Below, piece after piece: positions 8,062 through 17,435 of a stretch of 64,000 bases of DNA. The notes under the pieces were generated by a model, which made no database searches, was not told the origin of the DNA, and saw only the letters and a program-made list of their open reading frames with translations. The first letter of the stretch is position 1; each line of letters begins with the position of its first letter. Location: assembly GCF_001375515.1 (NCBI RefSeq), contig NZ_CTDX01000016.1, positions 532,942-596,941 on the forward strand, written 5' to 3'. Position numbers and translations under genes: made by a program. This DNA comes from Bacillus kwashiorkori (GTDB lineage: Bacteria; Bacillota; Bacilli; Bacillales; Caldibacillaceae).

Positions 8062-8778
8062 ATGGAAAAGGATATTAAAATTTTAGTGGTTGATGATGAG
8101 GAAAGAATTCGACGGCTATTGAAAATGTACTTGGAACGGGAAAATTATTTGATTGATGAAGCTGAAGATGGTGATGAAGCGTTAACAAAAGCGATCCAAA
8201 ATGATTATGATTTAATTTTATTAGATTTAATGTTACCTGGTAAAGATGGCTTGGAAGTTTGCAAAGACATTCGTGAGAAGAAAGCAACTCCAATCATTAT
8301 GTTAACAGCAAAAGGAGAGGAATCGAACCGCGTCCAAGGTTTTGAAGTAGGAACAGATGATTATATTGTTAAACCTTTTAGCCCACGAGAAGTAGTATTA
8401 CGGGTGAAGGCGTTATTGCGTAGATCTTCAACAACGAGTTTCCTACAAACAGAAACTACTGCAAAAGATGTTCTTGTATTTCCTCATTTAACGATTGATC
8501 ATGATGCCCATCGTGTCACGGCTGACGGGCAAGAAGTAAGTTTGACACCGAAGGAATATGATCTCTTATTTTTCTTAGCGAAGACCCCAGATAAAGTATT
8601 TGATAGGGAACAACTATTAAAAGAAGTATGGCATTATGAGTTTTTTGGTGATTTACGTACTGTGGACACCCATGTGAAACGTTTACGAGAAAAATTAAAT
8701 AAAGTTTCAGAGGATGCGGCAAAAATGATTGTGACAGTCTGGGGTGTAGGCTATAAATTTGAGGTTGTCAATGAATGA
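8062..8778 (+). CDS. resD: Response regulator ResD
   Basis: ResD (238 aa) is an OmpR/PhoB-type transcription factor that activates aerobic and anaerobic respiration genes. The receiver domain (about 6-117) has the acidic pair D11-D12, phospho-acceptor D55 in LLDLMLPG and K104 in YIVKPF; the winged-helix DNA-binding domain follows (about 140-235, with SLTPKEYDLL and GVGYKFE). The ATG has an AAGGAGGAATG ribosome site. The last codons overlap the resE start by four bases (ATGA). resA-resE order is as in B. subtilis, but here resD is separated from resC by the repeats and a terminator, so resDE probably has its own promoter. Confidence 0.95.
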   Translation: MEKDIKILVVDDEERIRRLLKMYLERENYLIDEAEDGDEALTKAIQNDYDLILLDLMLPGKDGLEVCKDIREKKATPIIMLTAKGEESNRVQGFEVGTDDYIVKPFSPREVVLRVKALLRRSSTTSFLQTETTAKDVLVFPHLTIDHDAHRVTADGQEVSLTPKEYDLLFFLAKTPDKVFDREQLLKEVWHYEFFGDLRTVDTHVKRLREKLNKVSEDAAKMIVTVWGVGYKFEVVNE

Positions 8779-10556
8779 TTTGGCGTAGTGTAGTTGGAAA
8801 ACTTTGGGCTACCATCCTTTTGCTCGTTTCTTTTGTATTGTTCGTATTGACAATATTATTGATGCAGTTTTTTAGAAACTATATTGCAGAAGTTGTAACC
8901 GATAATTTAACAAAAACCGCATCAAAAATATCAATTATCATTGAGCAACACGAAGACATTGATTTTGGTTTAGAGATAGCATGGGGAATTGTCGATGAAC
9001 TTACAAATGTTATCGTCTTTATTGATGAAGAAAAAGTATATTATTCTCCTAATCAAAAAAAGAGTGATTTTACAGCAACTTATTTCTTGAATGACGATGA
9101 ATTATCGAAAGTTTTTTCTGGTGGGAAACCTGTAAAAAAGGAAATTACACTACCACCTGATGAGAATCATCGGTTTTCAAAAAATAAAGTAATTATGATT
9201 GGTGTTCCACTTGAATTCAACAATACTAATGGCGCGGTGTTCATTTATCAATCGTTAGATGTTATGCAAGATGCGACGAAATCAACGAGAGAACTAATTT
9301 GGTGGGCAGCTTTTTTTGCCTTCGTGCTTACAACGGTTTTTGCCTTTTTCCTTTCCACCCGTATTACAGCACCTTTAAGAAAAATGCGTGAAGTTGCCTT
9401 TGAAGTAGCACGTGGGAAATTTGGGACGAGCATACCTGTGTTAACAAATGATGAAATTGGTGAATTAGGGATTGCATTTAATGAAATGAGAAAAAAATTA
9501 CAAATAAATTATCACGCCCTTATTCAAGAAAAAGAACAATTATCTAGTATTTTAAGTAGTATGGCGGATGGGGTATTGACATTTAATCGAGATGGAGAAA
9601 TTATTGTTATCAACCCCCCTGCTGAAAAATTCCTGAAATTATGGAATGACCATAATGAAAACGTTCATCAGACGGAAGTAGTTCCAAGCAAAATATTAGA
9701 GCTATTTAAAACTATAGTGGAAACAGAAAAAGAGCATATCGTTGATCTGGAAATTTCCGGGCATTATTGGACGATTATAGTAAGCCCATTATACAATAAT
9801 GAAAAAATTCGCGGGGCGGTAATGGTATTACGTGATATGACGGAGGAAAGAAAGTTAGACAAATTACGAACGGATTTCGTAGCTAACGTTTCACACGAAT
9901 TACGGACACCAGTTGCAATGCTCCAAGGATATAGTGAAGCTCTATTGGATGATATTGCTAGTACAGAAGCAGAACGAAAAGAGATAGCAACGGTCATTAA
10001 TGAGGAATCACTTCGAATGGGTCGGCTTGTGAATGAATTGTTAGATTTGGCAAGAATGGAATCTGGTCATACTAGGTTAAATATTGAAAATGCAGCACTT
10101 GAGCCGTTTTTCCAACGAGTTGTGAAAAAATTCTCGGGTGTCGCTAAAGAACAGTCTATCCAATTAAGACTACTAATGGATACAAAATTAAATGATTTTA
10201 AAATGGATATGGACCGGATGGAACAAGTAATGACAAATTTAATTGATAACGCAATTCGGCATACGGATGAAAATGGATATGTGAACGTAACTGTTACAAA
10301 TGACAAAACAGAATTGTCGATCAAAGTGGAAGACACGGGATCTGGTATCCCTAAAGAAGACTTACCATTCGTTTTTGAACGTTTTTACAAAGCGGATAAA
10401 GCAAGGACGAGAGGAAGGTCTGGTACTGGTCTAGGGCTTGCAATTGCGAAAAACTTAGTGGAGGCACATGGTGGGAAAATTTCTGTCCAAAGTGTTTTTG
10501 GTAAAGGAACGATATTCTCGATAAATATTCCGCGAAAAAACTCGGAATTTAACTAA
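8775..10556 (+). CDS. resE: Sensor histidine kinase ResE
   Basis: ResE (593 aa) phosphorylates ResD in response to low oxygen or nitric oxide. Domains in order: TM1 about 11-32, extracytoplasmic loop 33-175, TM2 about 176-194, HAMP about 195-247, PAS about 255-355, dimerisation/phospho-acceptor domain with H374 in ANVSHELRTP, and HATPase domain with N box (LIDNAIRH), G1 (EDTGSGIP), F box (FERFYK) and G2 (GTGLGLAI). All key residues are present. Overlaps resD by four bases. A hairpin terminator follows about 35 bases downstream. Confidence 0.95.
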   Translation: MIWRSVVGKLWATILLLVSFVLFVLTILLMQFFRNYIAEVVTDNLTKTASKISIIIEQHEDIDFGLEIAWGIVDELTNVIVFIDEEKVYYSPNQKKSDFTATYFLNDDELSKVFSGGKPVKKEITLPPDENHRFSKNKVIMIGVPLEFNNTNGAVFIYQSLDVMQDATKSTRELIWWAAFFAFVLTTVFAFFLSTRITAPLRKMREVAFEVARGKFGTSIPVLTNDEIGELGIAFNEMRKKLQINYHALIQEKEQLSSILSSMADGVLTFNRDGEIIVINPPAEKFLKLWNDHNENVHQTEVVPSKILELFKTIVETEKEHIVDLEISGHYWTIIVSPLYNNEKIRGAVMVLRDMTEERKLDKLRTDFVANVSHELRTPVAMLQGYSEALLDDIASTEAERKEIATVINEESLRMGRLVNELLDLARMESGHTRLNIENAALEPFFQRVVKKFSGVAKEQSIQLRLLMDTKLNDFKMDMDRMEQVMTNLIDNAIRHTDENGYVNVTVTNDKTELSIKVEDTGSGIPKEDLPFVFERFYKADKARTRGRSGTGLGLAIAKNLVEAHGGKISVQSVFGKGTIFSINIPRKNSEFN

Positions 10557-10591
10557 CGGTGCCGAAAAATATTGTTTCATAAGAAACGTTC

Positions 10592-10632
10592 AACTGCCCA
10601 GAAGCACAATTTTTGGGCAGTTTATCATTTTT
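10592..10632 (+). terminator. Rho-independent terminator after resE
   Basis: AACTGCCCA (10592-10600) pairs with TGGGCAGTT (10614-10622), followed by a T-rich but interrupted tail. It ends resDE. The rest of the 340-base gap before sigX is AT-rich and holds only the sigX promoter. Confidence 0.65.
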
Positions 10633-10843
10633 ATAATATGAAAAACTTTAACATTCATGACAGTAATAAACGGAAACAAATCGAATTATTGATCTGTTTT
10701 TACGTTAGTCCTATATCCTAGTTTCTCCTAAATAGTTAATACAAACCGAAACGATATTTAAAAGAAATTAATATTATTTCCATCTTTAATTATATTTATA
10801 CAACATTTCTTTATTTTTCTAGAAAAAATGTTTATAGTAAAAG

Positions 10844-10870
10844 TGAAACTTTTTATACGTTCATTTCGAC
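10844..10870 (+). promoter_or_regulatory. Candidate autoregulatory ECF (sigma-X type) promoter
   Basis: TGAAAC (10844-10849) and CGAC (10867-10870) are 17 bases apart, matching the ECF class -35 AAC core and CGWC -10. It lies 26 bases before the sigX ATG. B. subtilis sigX is transcribed from its own sigma-X promoter, so an autoregulatory loop is likely. Confidence 0.65.
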
Positions 10871-10896
10871 AAATATAGTGAACGGGGGAGGATGAA

Positions 10897-11442
10897 ATGA
10901 ACTCCGTTTTTGATGAAATTTATGATCAATACCATCACGATATATTCCAATTTCTTTTTTATTTAGTAAAAAACCGAGAGCAAGCGGAAGATCTGTCCCA
11001 AGAGGTATATATACGAGTAATAAAGTCATATAACCGCTTTGAGGGAAAAAGCAGTGTGAAGACTTGGATACTTTCCATTGCTCGCAATGTGGCAATTGAT
11101 CACTTTCGAAAAGAAAAAAATTGGAAGGATAGGGTTTTCTCACATTTTAATTGGGTAGACTTTGAAATAAAGGATCAACGACCAATTCCTGAAGAAATTG
11201 CTTTAAAAAATGAAAAAGTGCAATTACTGTACCATTGTTTAGATTTATGTACCGTTGATCAAAAACTAGTTCTAATAACGAGGTTCATCCAAGATTTATC
11301 GATTACAGAAACTGCAGAAGTTTTAGGATGGTCAGAAAGTAAAGTGAAAACTACACAACACCGTGCTTTAAAGAATTTAAAGAAAGTGATGGAAGATAAA
11401 TTGAAAGAAGGAGGGACGGCTATAGATGACAATGAAAAGTGA
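10897..11442 (+). CDS. sigX: ECF RNA polymerase sigma factor SigX
   Basis: A 181-aa extracytoplasmic-function sigma factor with region 2 (about 8-75, including EDLSQEVYIRVIKSYNRFEGKSS read in two parts, and the -10 recognition helix) and region 4 (about 115-170, with the helix-turn-helix SITETAEVLGWSESKVK). SigX in B. subtilis controls cell-surface modification genes such as dlt and pssA and resistance to cationic peptides. ATG 10897 has GGGGGAGG five bases upstream. It overlaps the anti-sigma gene by 17 bases, and position after resE matches B. subtilis sigX. Confidence 0.92.
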   Translation: MNSVFDEIYDQYHHDIFQFLFYLVKNREQAEDLSQEVYIRVIKSYNRFEGKSSVKTWILSIARNVAIDHFRKEKNWKDRVFSHFNWVDFEIKDQRPIPEEIALKNEKVQLLYHCLDLCTVDQKLVLITRFIQDLSITETAEVLGWSESKVKTTQHRALKNLKKVMEDKLKEGGTAIDDNEK

Positions 11443-12661
11443 TAAAACGGAACTTATTTCTTTGTTAAAACAATTGCCAAGCATTGCCGATCATCGAGAA
11501 AAAGAGGAATTATTTAAACAGATGATGTCTCGGATGAATAGGACAAAACGAAAGAAGACGAAGAATTTTCTCGCACCATCTTTAGCAGCCGTCGCCGTCA
11601 TTTTTTTATCCATACTTTTGAGCACAAGTTTCTTAAGTAAATCTAATGTAACGCTTGAATCCCAGTCTAGTTTTCAAGAGAATGACAGTGGCGTGGAAAT
11701 TGCTTTAACTAATGAAGAAAAACCACAACTTACAAATAAAGGTTCACTATCAATAGATGAAAGCGAGTCTAAACTCTCTACTGGCGATCATCAAAGTATT
11801 ACCGAAAATAATCATACAAAGGAATCATTTGGATTGTTGCGAAATGAAATTGATAAATCTGCCTTATACAAAAATGATTTACAACAAGATGAAACAAGTA
11901 TTACTCTAGGAATTCCCGATAAAGAGGCAATGAATGTTATCCCCGTAACGGTTGTAGTAAATAAACATCAAGATAAAACAATTGCTGATTACTATAATGA
12001 AGTTATGAAGACAATTAACGAAGAAAAACTAGGTCTATCTGATTACCTTCCATATAATGGTGAATTCTCCATGGATAAAAATGGGGAACTTACTCTTAAT
12101 TTATTTAAGAACCATGCTTATACATTTGGTTCAACAGGTGAATTACAATTTTTTGCAAGTCTTGACATGTTACGTTATGCAAGTCTTGACCAAATAAAAC
12201 TTACAGAAGAATCCGTACCAGGAGTGTACTTTACACATATTGGAAAAAATGTCGTGGATTATGAAATAACTAAATATCCTAAACGTGGGTTTCTCCTATA
12301 TATTGTAAATAATCATTACTTTTTAACACCAAACCCGAAAGTTTCAGACACAGTATCTGAAACTTTGGAACTCATGAAAGAAGCGAATCCAACGTATAAG
12401 TTATTGCCTACGATACCGAAGCAAATGAATATTACAGCAGAAGAGTTGAATGAAGATGAACTTGCTATTACTTTTCAAAATGCTACATTAAAAAACAATG
12501 AAAGTTCTTTAAGAATGGTGGAAGCAATATTATTAACTGCTAAAGAATTTGGCTATAAAATGGTTCGTTTTAATAATGGAAATATTAATCAAATTGGGGA
12601 TTTTGACTTAACGAAACCAGTCGAAGTACCGATAGCACCGAATAAGGTAAATTTAGATTAG
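11426..12661 (+). CDS. rsiX: Anti-sigma-X factor RsiX
   Basis: A 411-aa single-pass membrane protein: a short cytoplasmic N-terminal part (1-45), one membrane helix at about 49-69, and a large extracellular C-terminal region with a Ser/Glu-rich linker. This topology is that of ECF anti-sigma factors, and the gene overlaps sigX by 17 bases with GAAGGAGGGA before the ATG. It is inferred to hold SigX inactive at the membrane. The sequence of the outer domain is poorly conserved in the family, so assignment rests on topology and linkage. No obvious terminator follows before the ribU promoter. Confidence 0.87.
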   Translation: MTMKSDKTELISLLKQLPSIADHREKEELFKQMMSRMNRTKRKKTKNFLAPSLAAVAVIFLSILLSTSFLSKSNVTLESQSSFQENDSGVEIALTNEEKPQLTNKGSLSIDESESKLSTGDHQSITENNHTKESFGLLRNEIDKSALYKNDLQQDETSITLGIPDKEAMNVIPVTVVVNKHQDKTIADYYNEVMKTINEEKLGLSDYLPYNGEFSMDKNGELTLNLFKNHAYTFGSTGELQFFASLDMLRYASLDQIKLTEESVPGVYFTHIGKNVVDYEITKYPKRGFLLYIVNNHYFLTPNPKVSDTVSETLELMKEANPTYKLLPTIPKQMNITAEELNEDELAITFQNATLKNNESSLRMVEAILLTAKEFGYKMVRFNNGNINQIGDFDLTKPVEVPIAPNKVNLD

Positions 12662-12745
12662 AACAAATAGGAGGAGTAAAAAAATAAGAAATAAGATTTA
12701 ATCACTTTAAAATTACTCATCTAATTTGTGAATAGAATTATTTCC

Positions 12746-12774
12746 TTTACAGTTAAATCTTTTTCTAGTATAAT
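12746..12774 (+). promoter_or_regulatory. Sigma-A promoter of the ribU riboswitch transcript
   Basis: TTTACA (12746-12751), 17-base spacer, TATAAT (12769-12774): near-consensus vegetative promoter. The predicted transcript start, about 12781, lies just before the FMN riboswitch. Confidence 0.8.
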
Positions 12775-12796
12775 AATCTTGAAAATAACATACGAA

Positions 12797-12931
12797 TTCG
12801 TCTTCGGGGCAGGGTGCAATTCCCGACCGGCGGTAATAAGGTTATAGTTTTCCTTTAGCCCGCGAGCCTTTTGGCAGGATTTGGTGAGATTCCAAAGCCG
12901 ACAGTACAGTCTGGATGGGAGAAGATGGAGG
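12797..12931 (+). ncRNA. FMN riboswitch (RFN element)
   Basis: The conserved RFN blocks are present in order: GGGGCAGGGTGCAATTCCCG, ACCGGCGGTAATA, AGCCCGCGAGCC, TTGGTGAGATTCC, AGCCGACAGTACAGTCTGGA and TGGGAGAAGATGG. The aptamer binds flavin mononucleotide and is expected to shut off ribU. A strong terminator hairpin lies 56 bases downstream, so control is most likely by transcription attenuation. Confidence 0.95.
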
Positions 12932-12986
12932 TTTCGGTCGTTTAAAAATTATTATTTTTGAACGTCTATTTGATGATGCCTTTTCT

Positions 12987-13016
12987 CCCTTAAGGAATAT
13001 TCCTTAAGGGTTTTTT
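12987..13016 (+). terminator. Riboswitch expression-platform terminator
   Basis: CCCTTAAGGA (12987-12996), loop ATAT and TCCTTAAGGG (13001-13010) form a perfect 10-bp stem followed by six T. It lies between the FMN aptamer and ribU, about 70 bases before the start codon, as expected of a ligand-controlled attenuator. Confidence 0.88.
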
Positions 13017-13083
13017 AATGACGGGCAGTTATCCGAAATCTTTCTTCTAATCGAGATGAATTCTCATAGAAGGAGAGAGGAAA

Positions 13084-13647
13084 ATGAAAAAACTAAACGT
13101 AAAAGCTTTTGTTGCAGTTGGGATGCTTAGTGGATTGGCCTATGTTCTAATGTTGTTGAACTTTCCACTACCACTTTTCCCGAGTTTTCTAAAAATTGAT
13201 TTTAGCGATATTCCTGCGCTAATCGCAGCTATTATTATTGGCCCGGTGGCTGGAATTCTCGTGGAATTTATTAAAGTTCTATTGGATTTCATAACGACAG
13301 GAAGTCCAACTGGAGTACCGGTAGGGCATATTGCTAATTTTGTTACAGGGATTAGCTTTGTTTTACCAACTTATTTCATATTTAACAAGTTGCGTACTGA
13401 AAAAGGCTTAAAGGTAGCATTAATATCGGGAACAGTTATTACAGCGATTGTAATGAGTGTATTAAATTATTTCGTATTCATTCCGATGTATGCAATTTTC
13501 ATGAACTACGACATTCCTGCTTCTTGGGCTGTAACATTTATCTTACCGTTCAATTTAATTAAAGGTGTAATGATAACGGTTATCTTTATGCTCCTCTTTA
13601 TGAAGATGAAGGATTGGTTATTCAAACAACAAGTTTCATATAAATAA
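13084..13647 (+). CDS. ribU: Riboflavin ECF transporter substrate-binding subunit
   Basis: RibU (187 aa, YpaA of B. subtilis) is the membrane S component that binds riboflavin and works with a shared ECF energy-coupling module encoded elsewhere. Six hydrophobic helices fill most of the protein, with the conserved segment LKIDFSDIPALIAAIIIGP near residues 37-55. The FMN riboswitch and terminator directly upstream show that expression falls when flavin is abundant. The ATG follows AGGAGAGAGG. The gene is monocistronic: a two-way terminator separates it from fer on the other strand. Confidence 0.95.
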   Translation: MKKLNVKAFVAVGMLSGLAYVLMLLNFPLPLFPSFLKIDFSDIPALIAAIIIGPVAGILVEFIKVLLDFITTGSPTGVPVGHIANFVTGISFVLPTYFIFNKLRTEKGLKVALISGTVITAIVMSVLNYFVFIPMYAIFMNYDIPASWAVTFILPFNLIKGVMITVIFMLLFMKMKDWLFKQQVSYK

Positions 13648-13712
13648 TTTGGCTCGTATTTTGAAAAAGTGATTTTTAAAAAATATAAAAAGAAAAGCTC
13701 AAAATATAGAAA

Positions 13713-13747
13713 GAAAAACTCCGCTCAGTGTAAGGGCGGAGTTTTAT
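13713..13747. terminator. Bidirectional terminator between ribU and fer
   Basis: AAAACTCCGC (13715-13724) pairs with GCGGAGTTTT (13736-13745). The stem is flanked by A-rich sequence on one side and T-rich on the other, so it can end ribU on the plus strand and fer on the minus strand. Confidence 0.82.
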
Positions 13748-13750
13748 CAT

Positions 13751-13999
<249 letters not shown>

Positions 14000-14207
14000 C
14001 TATTTACCCTCCATTTATAGTTCTCTCCATCGTATTTCAAACTGTACAAAAATACATCCATTTTTATTGTAAGACTGAATAAATAACTTTTCAATAGTTA
14101 AACACATGAAAATTGGTATTTTTAAGCTTTTCTTACTGTTAAAATGTCATTTTATAAAAAATATTAATTTTAATGGTGAACATGATAAAATTAAATAGGT
14201 GAGAAGG

Positions 14208-15281
14208 ATGAATTATTTAGCAGTAATTGTATTATATTGCGTTGAAAAATTTTCTAATGAACGATCTATTCAAGCGATATTTAATTTACTAAAAGGAAAA
14301 AAGTCTGCACAAACGATTCAAGATGCAGTATGGTTTTCATTGAGGCAATTGTTTTCACAATTTCCTATGCTTTCTGAAAGTGAATTCCAAAGCAGTATTC
14401 AACAATTAAAGCGTAATGGGTTTATCGAAAGAAAAGAAACTGATATATTTATCACTGAGTTAGGTCATAATTTTTTAACAAAACAGTTAATGAGTAGTCC
14501 TATTCCGAAACAATTAGACGGAATTCGATTTTACCATATTGACCAAATTTTTTGGCAAAGACTATCATTACTAATTCAAACTTTATCACATCTTAACTAT
14601 AATGAAAGTCGGTTTTATCCTGTTGAGCGAAATTTTCATACTCAACAATGGGTGAAAAATTGGCTGATTCAAAATGGCAGTCAATATACAAAAAAGGAGC
14701 TCGTTAAATCATTTTCCCTAGAATTGCTTTATTTAATGGAAATAATTGAACAACAGATGGATCCGAATATTTTTATTTACCGCTTAACGAATAGACGAGA
14801 ACCTGGATTTACTCCTAATCAAATAGCATCGTTATTAAATATGGATATATATTATTATCACTTATGCTTTCAAAGCTTTCTTCACTTTATGTTAAGCACT
14901 ATTTGGCATAACAAAAAAGATTATCCATTACTTTTTCAGTTAATTGAAAATGACTATCGAAATATCCCTTTAACGAAATCCGCATTTACTACATATAGAT
15001 TGCTACAAAACGGAAATACAGTAGAACAAATTAGTAAAATCCGCCGTTTAAAAAGAAATACAGTAGAAGATCATCTTGTGGAGATTGCTCTACATGACGA
15101 TCATTTTGAGATTGATCAATATGTACCAAAGGAATTGCAACGAAAAATTGTAAGTATTATTAATGTATTACAGACGCGCAAATTGAAAGTAATCAAATCT
15201 GCTTTACCAGAAGCTGATTTTCTTTCCATACGCTTAGTTTTATCCCGCATTAACGGGCAGCTAGAGTCGCCCACCGTTTAG
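14208..15281 (+). CDS. ypbB: Helix-turn-helix protein YpbB linked to RecS
   Basis: A 357-aa soluble protein whose C-terminal part (about 275-350, TVEQISKIRRLKRNTVEDHLVE) is the HTH_40 domain, which in some RecQ-family helicases forms the C-terminus of the same chain. In Bacillus it is a separate gene placed before recS, so it probably assists the helicase on DNA; its exact role is unknown. ATG 14208 is used because AGGTGAG lies just upstream and the product then starts MNYLAVIVLYC, similar to B. subtilis YpbB; a GTG at 14199 overlaps the ribosome site. Divergent from fer. Confidence 0.85.
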   Translation: MNYLAVIVLYCVEKFSNERSIQAIFNLLKGKKSAQTIQDAVWFSLRQLFSQFPMLSESEFQSSIQQLKRNGFIERKETDIFITELGHNFLTKQLMSSPIPKQLDGIRFYHIDQIFWQRLSLLIQTLSHLNYNESRFYPVERNFHTQQWVKNWLIQNGSQYTKKELVKSFSLELLYLMEIIEQQMDPNIFIYRLTNRREPGFTPNQIASLLNMDIYYYHLCFQSFLHFMLSTIWHNKKDYPLLFQLIENDYRNIPLTKSAFTTYRLLQNGNTVEQISKIRRLKRNTVEDHLVEIALHDDHFEIDQYVPKELQRKIVSIINVLQTRKLKVIKSALPEADFLSIRLVLSRINGQLESPTV

Positions 15282-15332
15282 CTCGGATACCTTCTATTGG
15301 TGGGAAAAAATCCATTAAGTTGGTGAAGGAAT

Positions 15333-16808
15333 ATGTCATTGGATGTACTGTTGAAAAATCATTTTTTTCATCAAAGTTTTCGGCAAGGTCAAGAAGAAGT
15401 GATTCGCTCTGTTATTAATGGGCGTGACACGATTGCCATGCTACCGACAGGAACTGGAAAATCACTTTGTTATCAGTTACCTGCATATATTTTAGAAGGG
15501 ACTATCTTGATCATCTCCCCATTGTTATCGTTAATGCAAGATCAAGTAGAACAAATTAAGGCAAGGGGAGAGAAACGAGTTGCTGCAATCAATTCGTTTT
15601 TAGACTATGAGGAAAAACAATTTATTATTAAAAATATCCATTACTTTCGCTATATTTATGTTTCACCAGAAATGTTAACGAATAATTGGATTTACCATAC
15701 TTTATCCAAGTTAAAGATAGCTTTATTCGTTGTAGACGAAGCTCATTGTATCTCTCAATGGGGTTATGATTTCCGACCAGATTATTTAGAAATAGGAAAG
15801 ATGCGTAAACGTTTAGGGAATCCTCCTACATTAGCTTTAACAGCAACGGCACGAAAAGAAGTAAGAGAAGATATTAAACATTATTTATTTATGAATAACC
15901 CGAAAGAATATGTTTATTCCGTTGATCGCCCTAATATCGCTCTTCATGTGGAGAAAGTAGCAAACCAGAATAGTAAAAAAGAAAAGCTAATGGAACTAGT
16001 AAAACAATTAAAAAAACCTGGTATTATTTATTTTTCTAGTAAAAAAATGGCAGATGATTGGGCTACCCAATTAAATAGCATTTTCCAAGGGAAGGTAGCC
16101 GCATATCATGCAAATATTCCACAGCAAGAACGAATTTTACTGCAGCAACAATTTCTTTATAATAAACTAGATATAATTTGTGCAACTAGTGCGTTCGGAA
16201 TGGGGGTGAATAAGGAGAATATTCGCTTTATCATTCATTACCACGCACCTACACAAGTGGAATCTTATTTACAAGAAATTGGTAGAGCAGGACGTGACGG
16301 ACAGGATAGTATTGCAGTATTATTATTTGCTGAAGATGACATTTATTTGCAGAAGCAATTAATTCAAATGGAGTTGCCGTCCGAATCGCAGGTGGATTAT
16401 TTCATTTCCATCGTTGACAAACTGGATAGTTCAAACAAATTTGATTTGCTACCACATTTACAGCAATTTATTCCTGAACCGTTTTCTGAAGTGCAATTGC
16501 GGATATTAATAAAATTCTATAATCAATCCGTAACAATCACTAAATTTAAAGAGGAGATATTACAATTTATTCAAATGCGAATTCGCCATAAAACGAATAA
16601 ATTATATGAAATGATTGATTGGATTCATTCTTCTACTTGTAGGAGAGAAAACCTTTTGCGATATTTTCAAGAGAGCAAGACCATTGAACTTATTAATTGT
16701 TGTGATATATGCGGGCTGAACATGGAACGATATCTTGAAACGGAGAAACATGACGCTACAAATGATAAACTGAACTGGAAAGAAAGATTACAGCAAATAT
16801 TTACTTAA
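15333..16808 (+). CDS. recS: RecQ-family ATP-dependent DNA helicase RecS
   Basis: A 491-aa 3'-5' DNA helicase of the RecQ family. Walker A is PTGTGKS (38-44), the DEAH box is at 135-138, and the motif following it, QWGYDFRPDY, is typical of RecQ. Motif VI appears as QEIGRAGRDGQ. Near the C-terminus C-x(23)-CCDIC resembles the RecQ zinc-binding module; there is no HRDC domain, so this is the shorter RecS (YpbC) type found beside ypbB, not the longer RecQ. It acts in replication-fork repair in B. subtilis. A 51-base gap separates it from ypbB. Confidence 0.92.
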   Translation: MSLDVLLKNHFFHQSFRQGQEEVIRSVINGRDTIAMLPTGTGKSLCYQLPAYILEGTILIISPLLSLMQDQVEQIKARGEKRVAAINSFLDYEEKQFIIKNIHYFRYIYVSPEMLTNNWIYHTLSKLKIALFVVDEAHCISQWGYDFRPDYLEIGKMRKRLGNPPTLALTATARKEVREDIKHYLFMNNPKEYVYSVDRPNIALHVEKVANQNSKKEKLMELVKQLKKPGIIYFSSKKMADDWATQLNSIFQGKVAAYHANIPQQERILLQQQFLYNKLDIICATSAFGMGVNKENIRFIIHYHAPTQVESYLQEIGRAGRDGQDSIAVLLFAEDDIYLQKQLIQMELPSESQVDYFISIVDKLDSSNKFDLLPHLQQFIPEPFSEVQLRILIKFYNQSVTITKFKEEILQFIQMRIRHKTNKLYEMIDWIHSSTCRRENLLRYFQESKTIELINCCDICGLNMERYLETEKHDATNDKLNWKERLQQIFT

Positions 16809-16820
16809 GGGGAAAAGCAA

Positions 16821-17399
16821 TTGAAAAACAAACAAAAAGATATTGTTGCTAAGCTTACGGATAAAGAATTATTGCTAAATGTTTATTTATCTCAATTGAT
16901 CCTACTTATTATTTCGCTTGTATTAAGTTGGCTATTATTTAGCAATGTTTTTACACCGTTGCAGTTTTATAATTTTATGGATGGGCAGATATTAACTGTA
17001 GGAGTATCGGCAGCTTGTATTGTCGTATTAATTGATCTTATTTTGATGAAACAATTGCCACCTCGTTTTTATGATGATGGCGGTATTAATGAACGACTAT
17101 TTACTGATCGTGGTGTGTTCCACATATTTCTTATGTGTATTTGCATAGCTTTTACAGAAGAATTATTATTTCGTGGTGTTATCCAGTCCTATTTCGGCCT
17201 AATAGTTGCAAGCATTATTTTTGCTCTCGTTCATTACAGGTATTTGTTTAACTGGTTTCTGTTTGTCAATATTGTTCTTTTAAGTTTTTTTATCGGAGTT
17301 ATATACGAATGGACGGATAATTTAGCGGTTACTACTGTTATGCATTTTCTTATTGACTTTTCACTCGGCCTTTTTATTTATTATAAAAATAAACGTTGA
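16821..17399 (+). CDS. ypbD: CPBP-family intramembrane metalloprotease YpbD
   Basis: A 192-aa polytopic membrane protein of the CAAX-protease/bacteriocin-processing (Abi) family. The conserved motifs are E113-E114-LLFR118-G, the second-motif His in FALVHYR (H138), and a His in TTVMHFLIDF near the C-terminus. Four or more hydrophobic helices flank them. The family cleaves or modifies peptides inside the membrane; the substrate here is unknown. Translation starts at TTG 16821 behind AAGGGGAAAA. It lies 12 bases after recS, in the same order as B. subtilis ypbD. Confidence 0.87.
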   Translation: MKNKQKDIVAKLTDKELLLNVYLSQLILLIISLVLSWLLFSNVFTPLQFYNFMDGQILTVGVSAACIVVLIDLILMKQLPPRFYDDGGINERLFTDRGVFHIFLMCICIAFTEELLFRGVIQSYFGLIVASIIFALVHYRYLFNWFLFVNIVLLSFFIGVIYEWTDNLAVTTVMHFLIDFSLGLFIYYKNKR

Positions 17400-17435
17400 A
17401 TTTTAGCAGCACTGAAGATGAAGGGAGATGCTATA

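Noticed and set aside
10853-11143. Minus-strand frame opposite sigX
   Set aside because: It covers the sigX promoter and coding region and resembles no protein; it is a shadow of sigX.
12662-12700. GGAGGAGT ribosome-like site after rsiX
   Set aside because: No open frame follows it; a TAA appears within a few codons.
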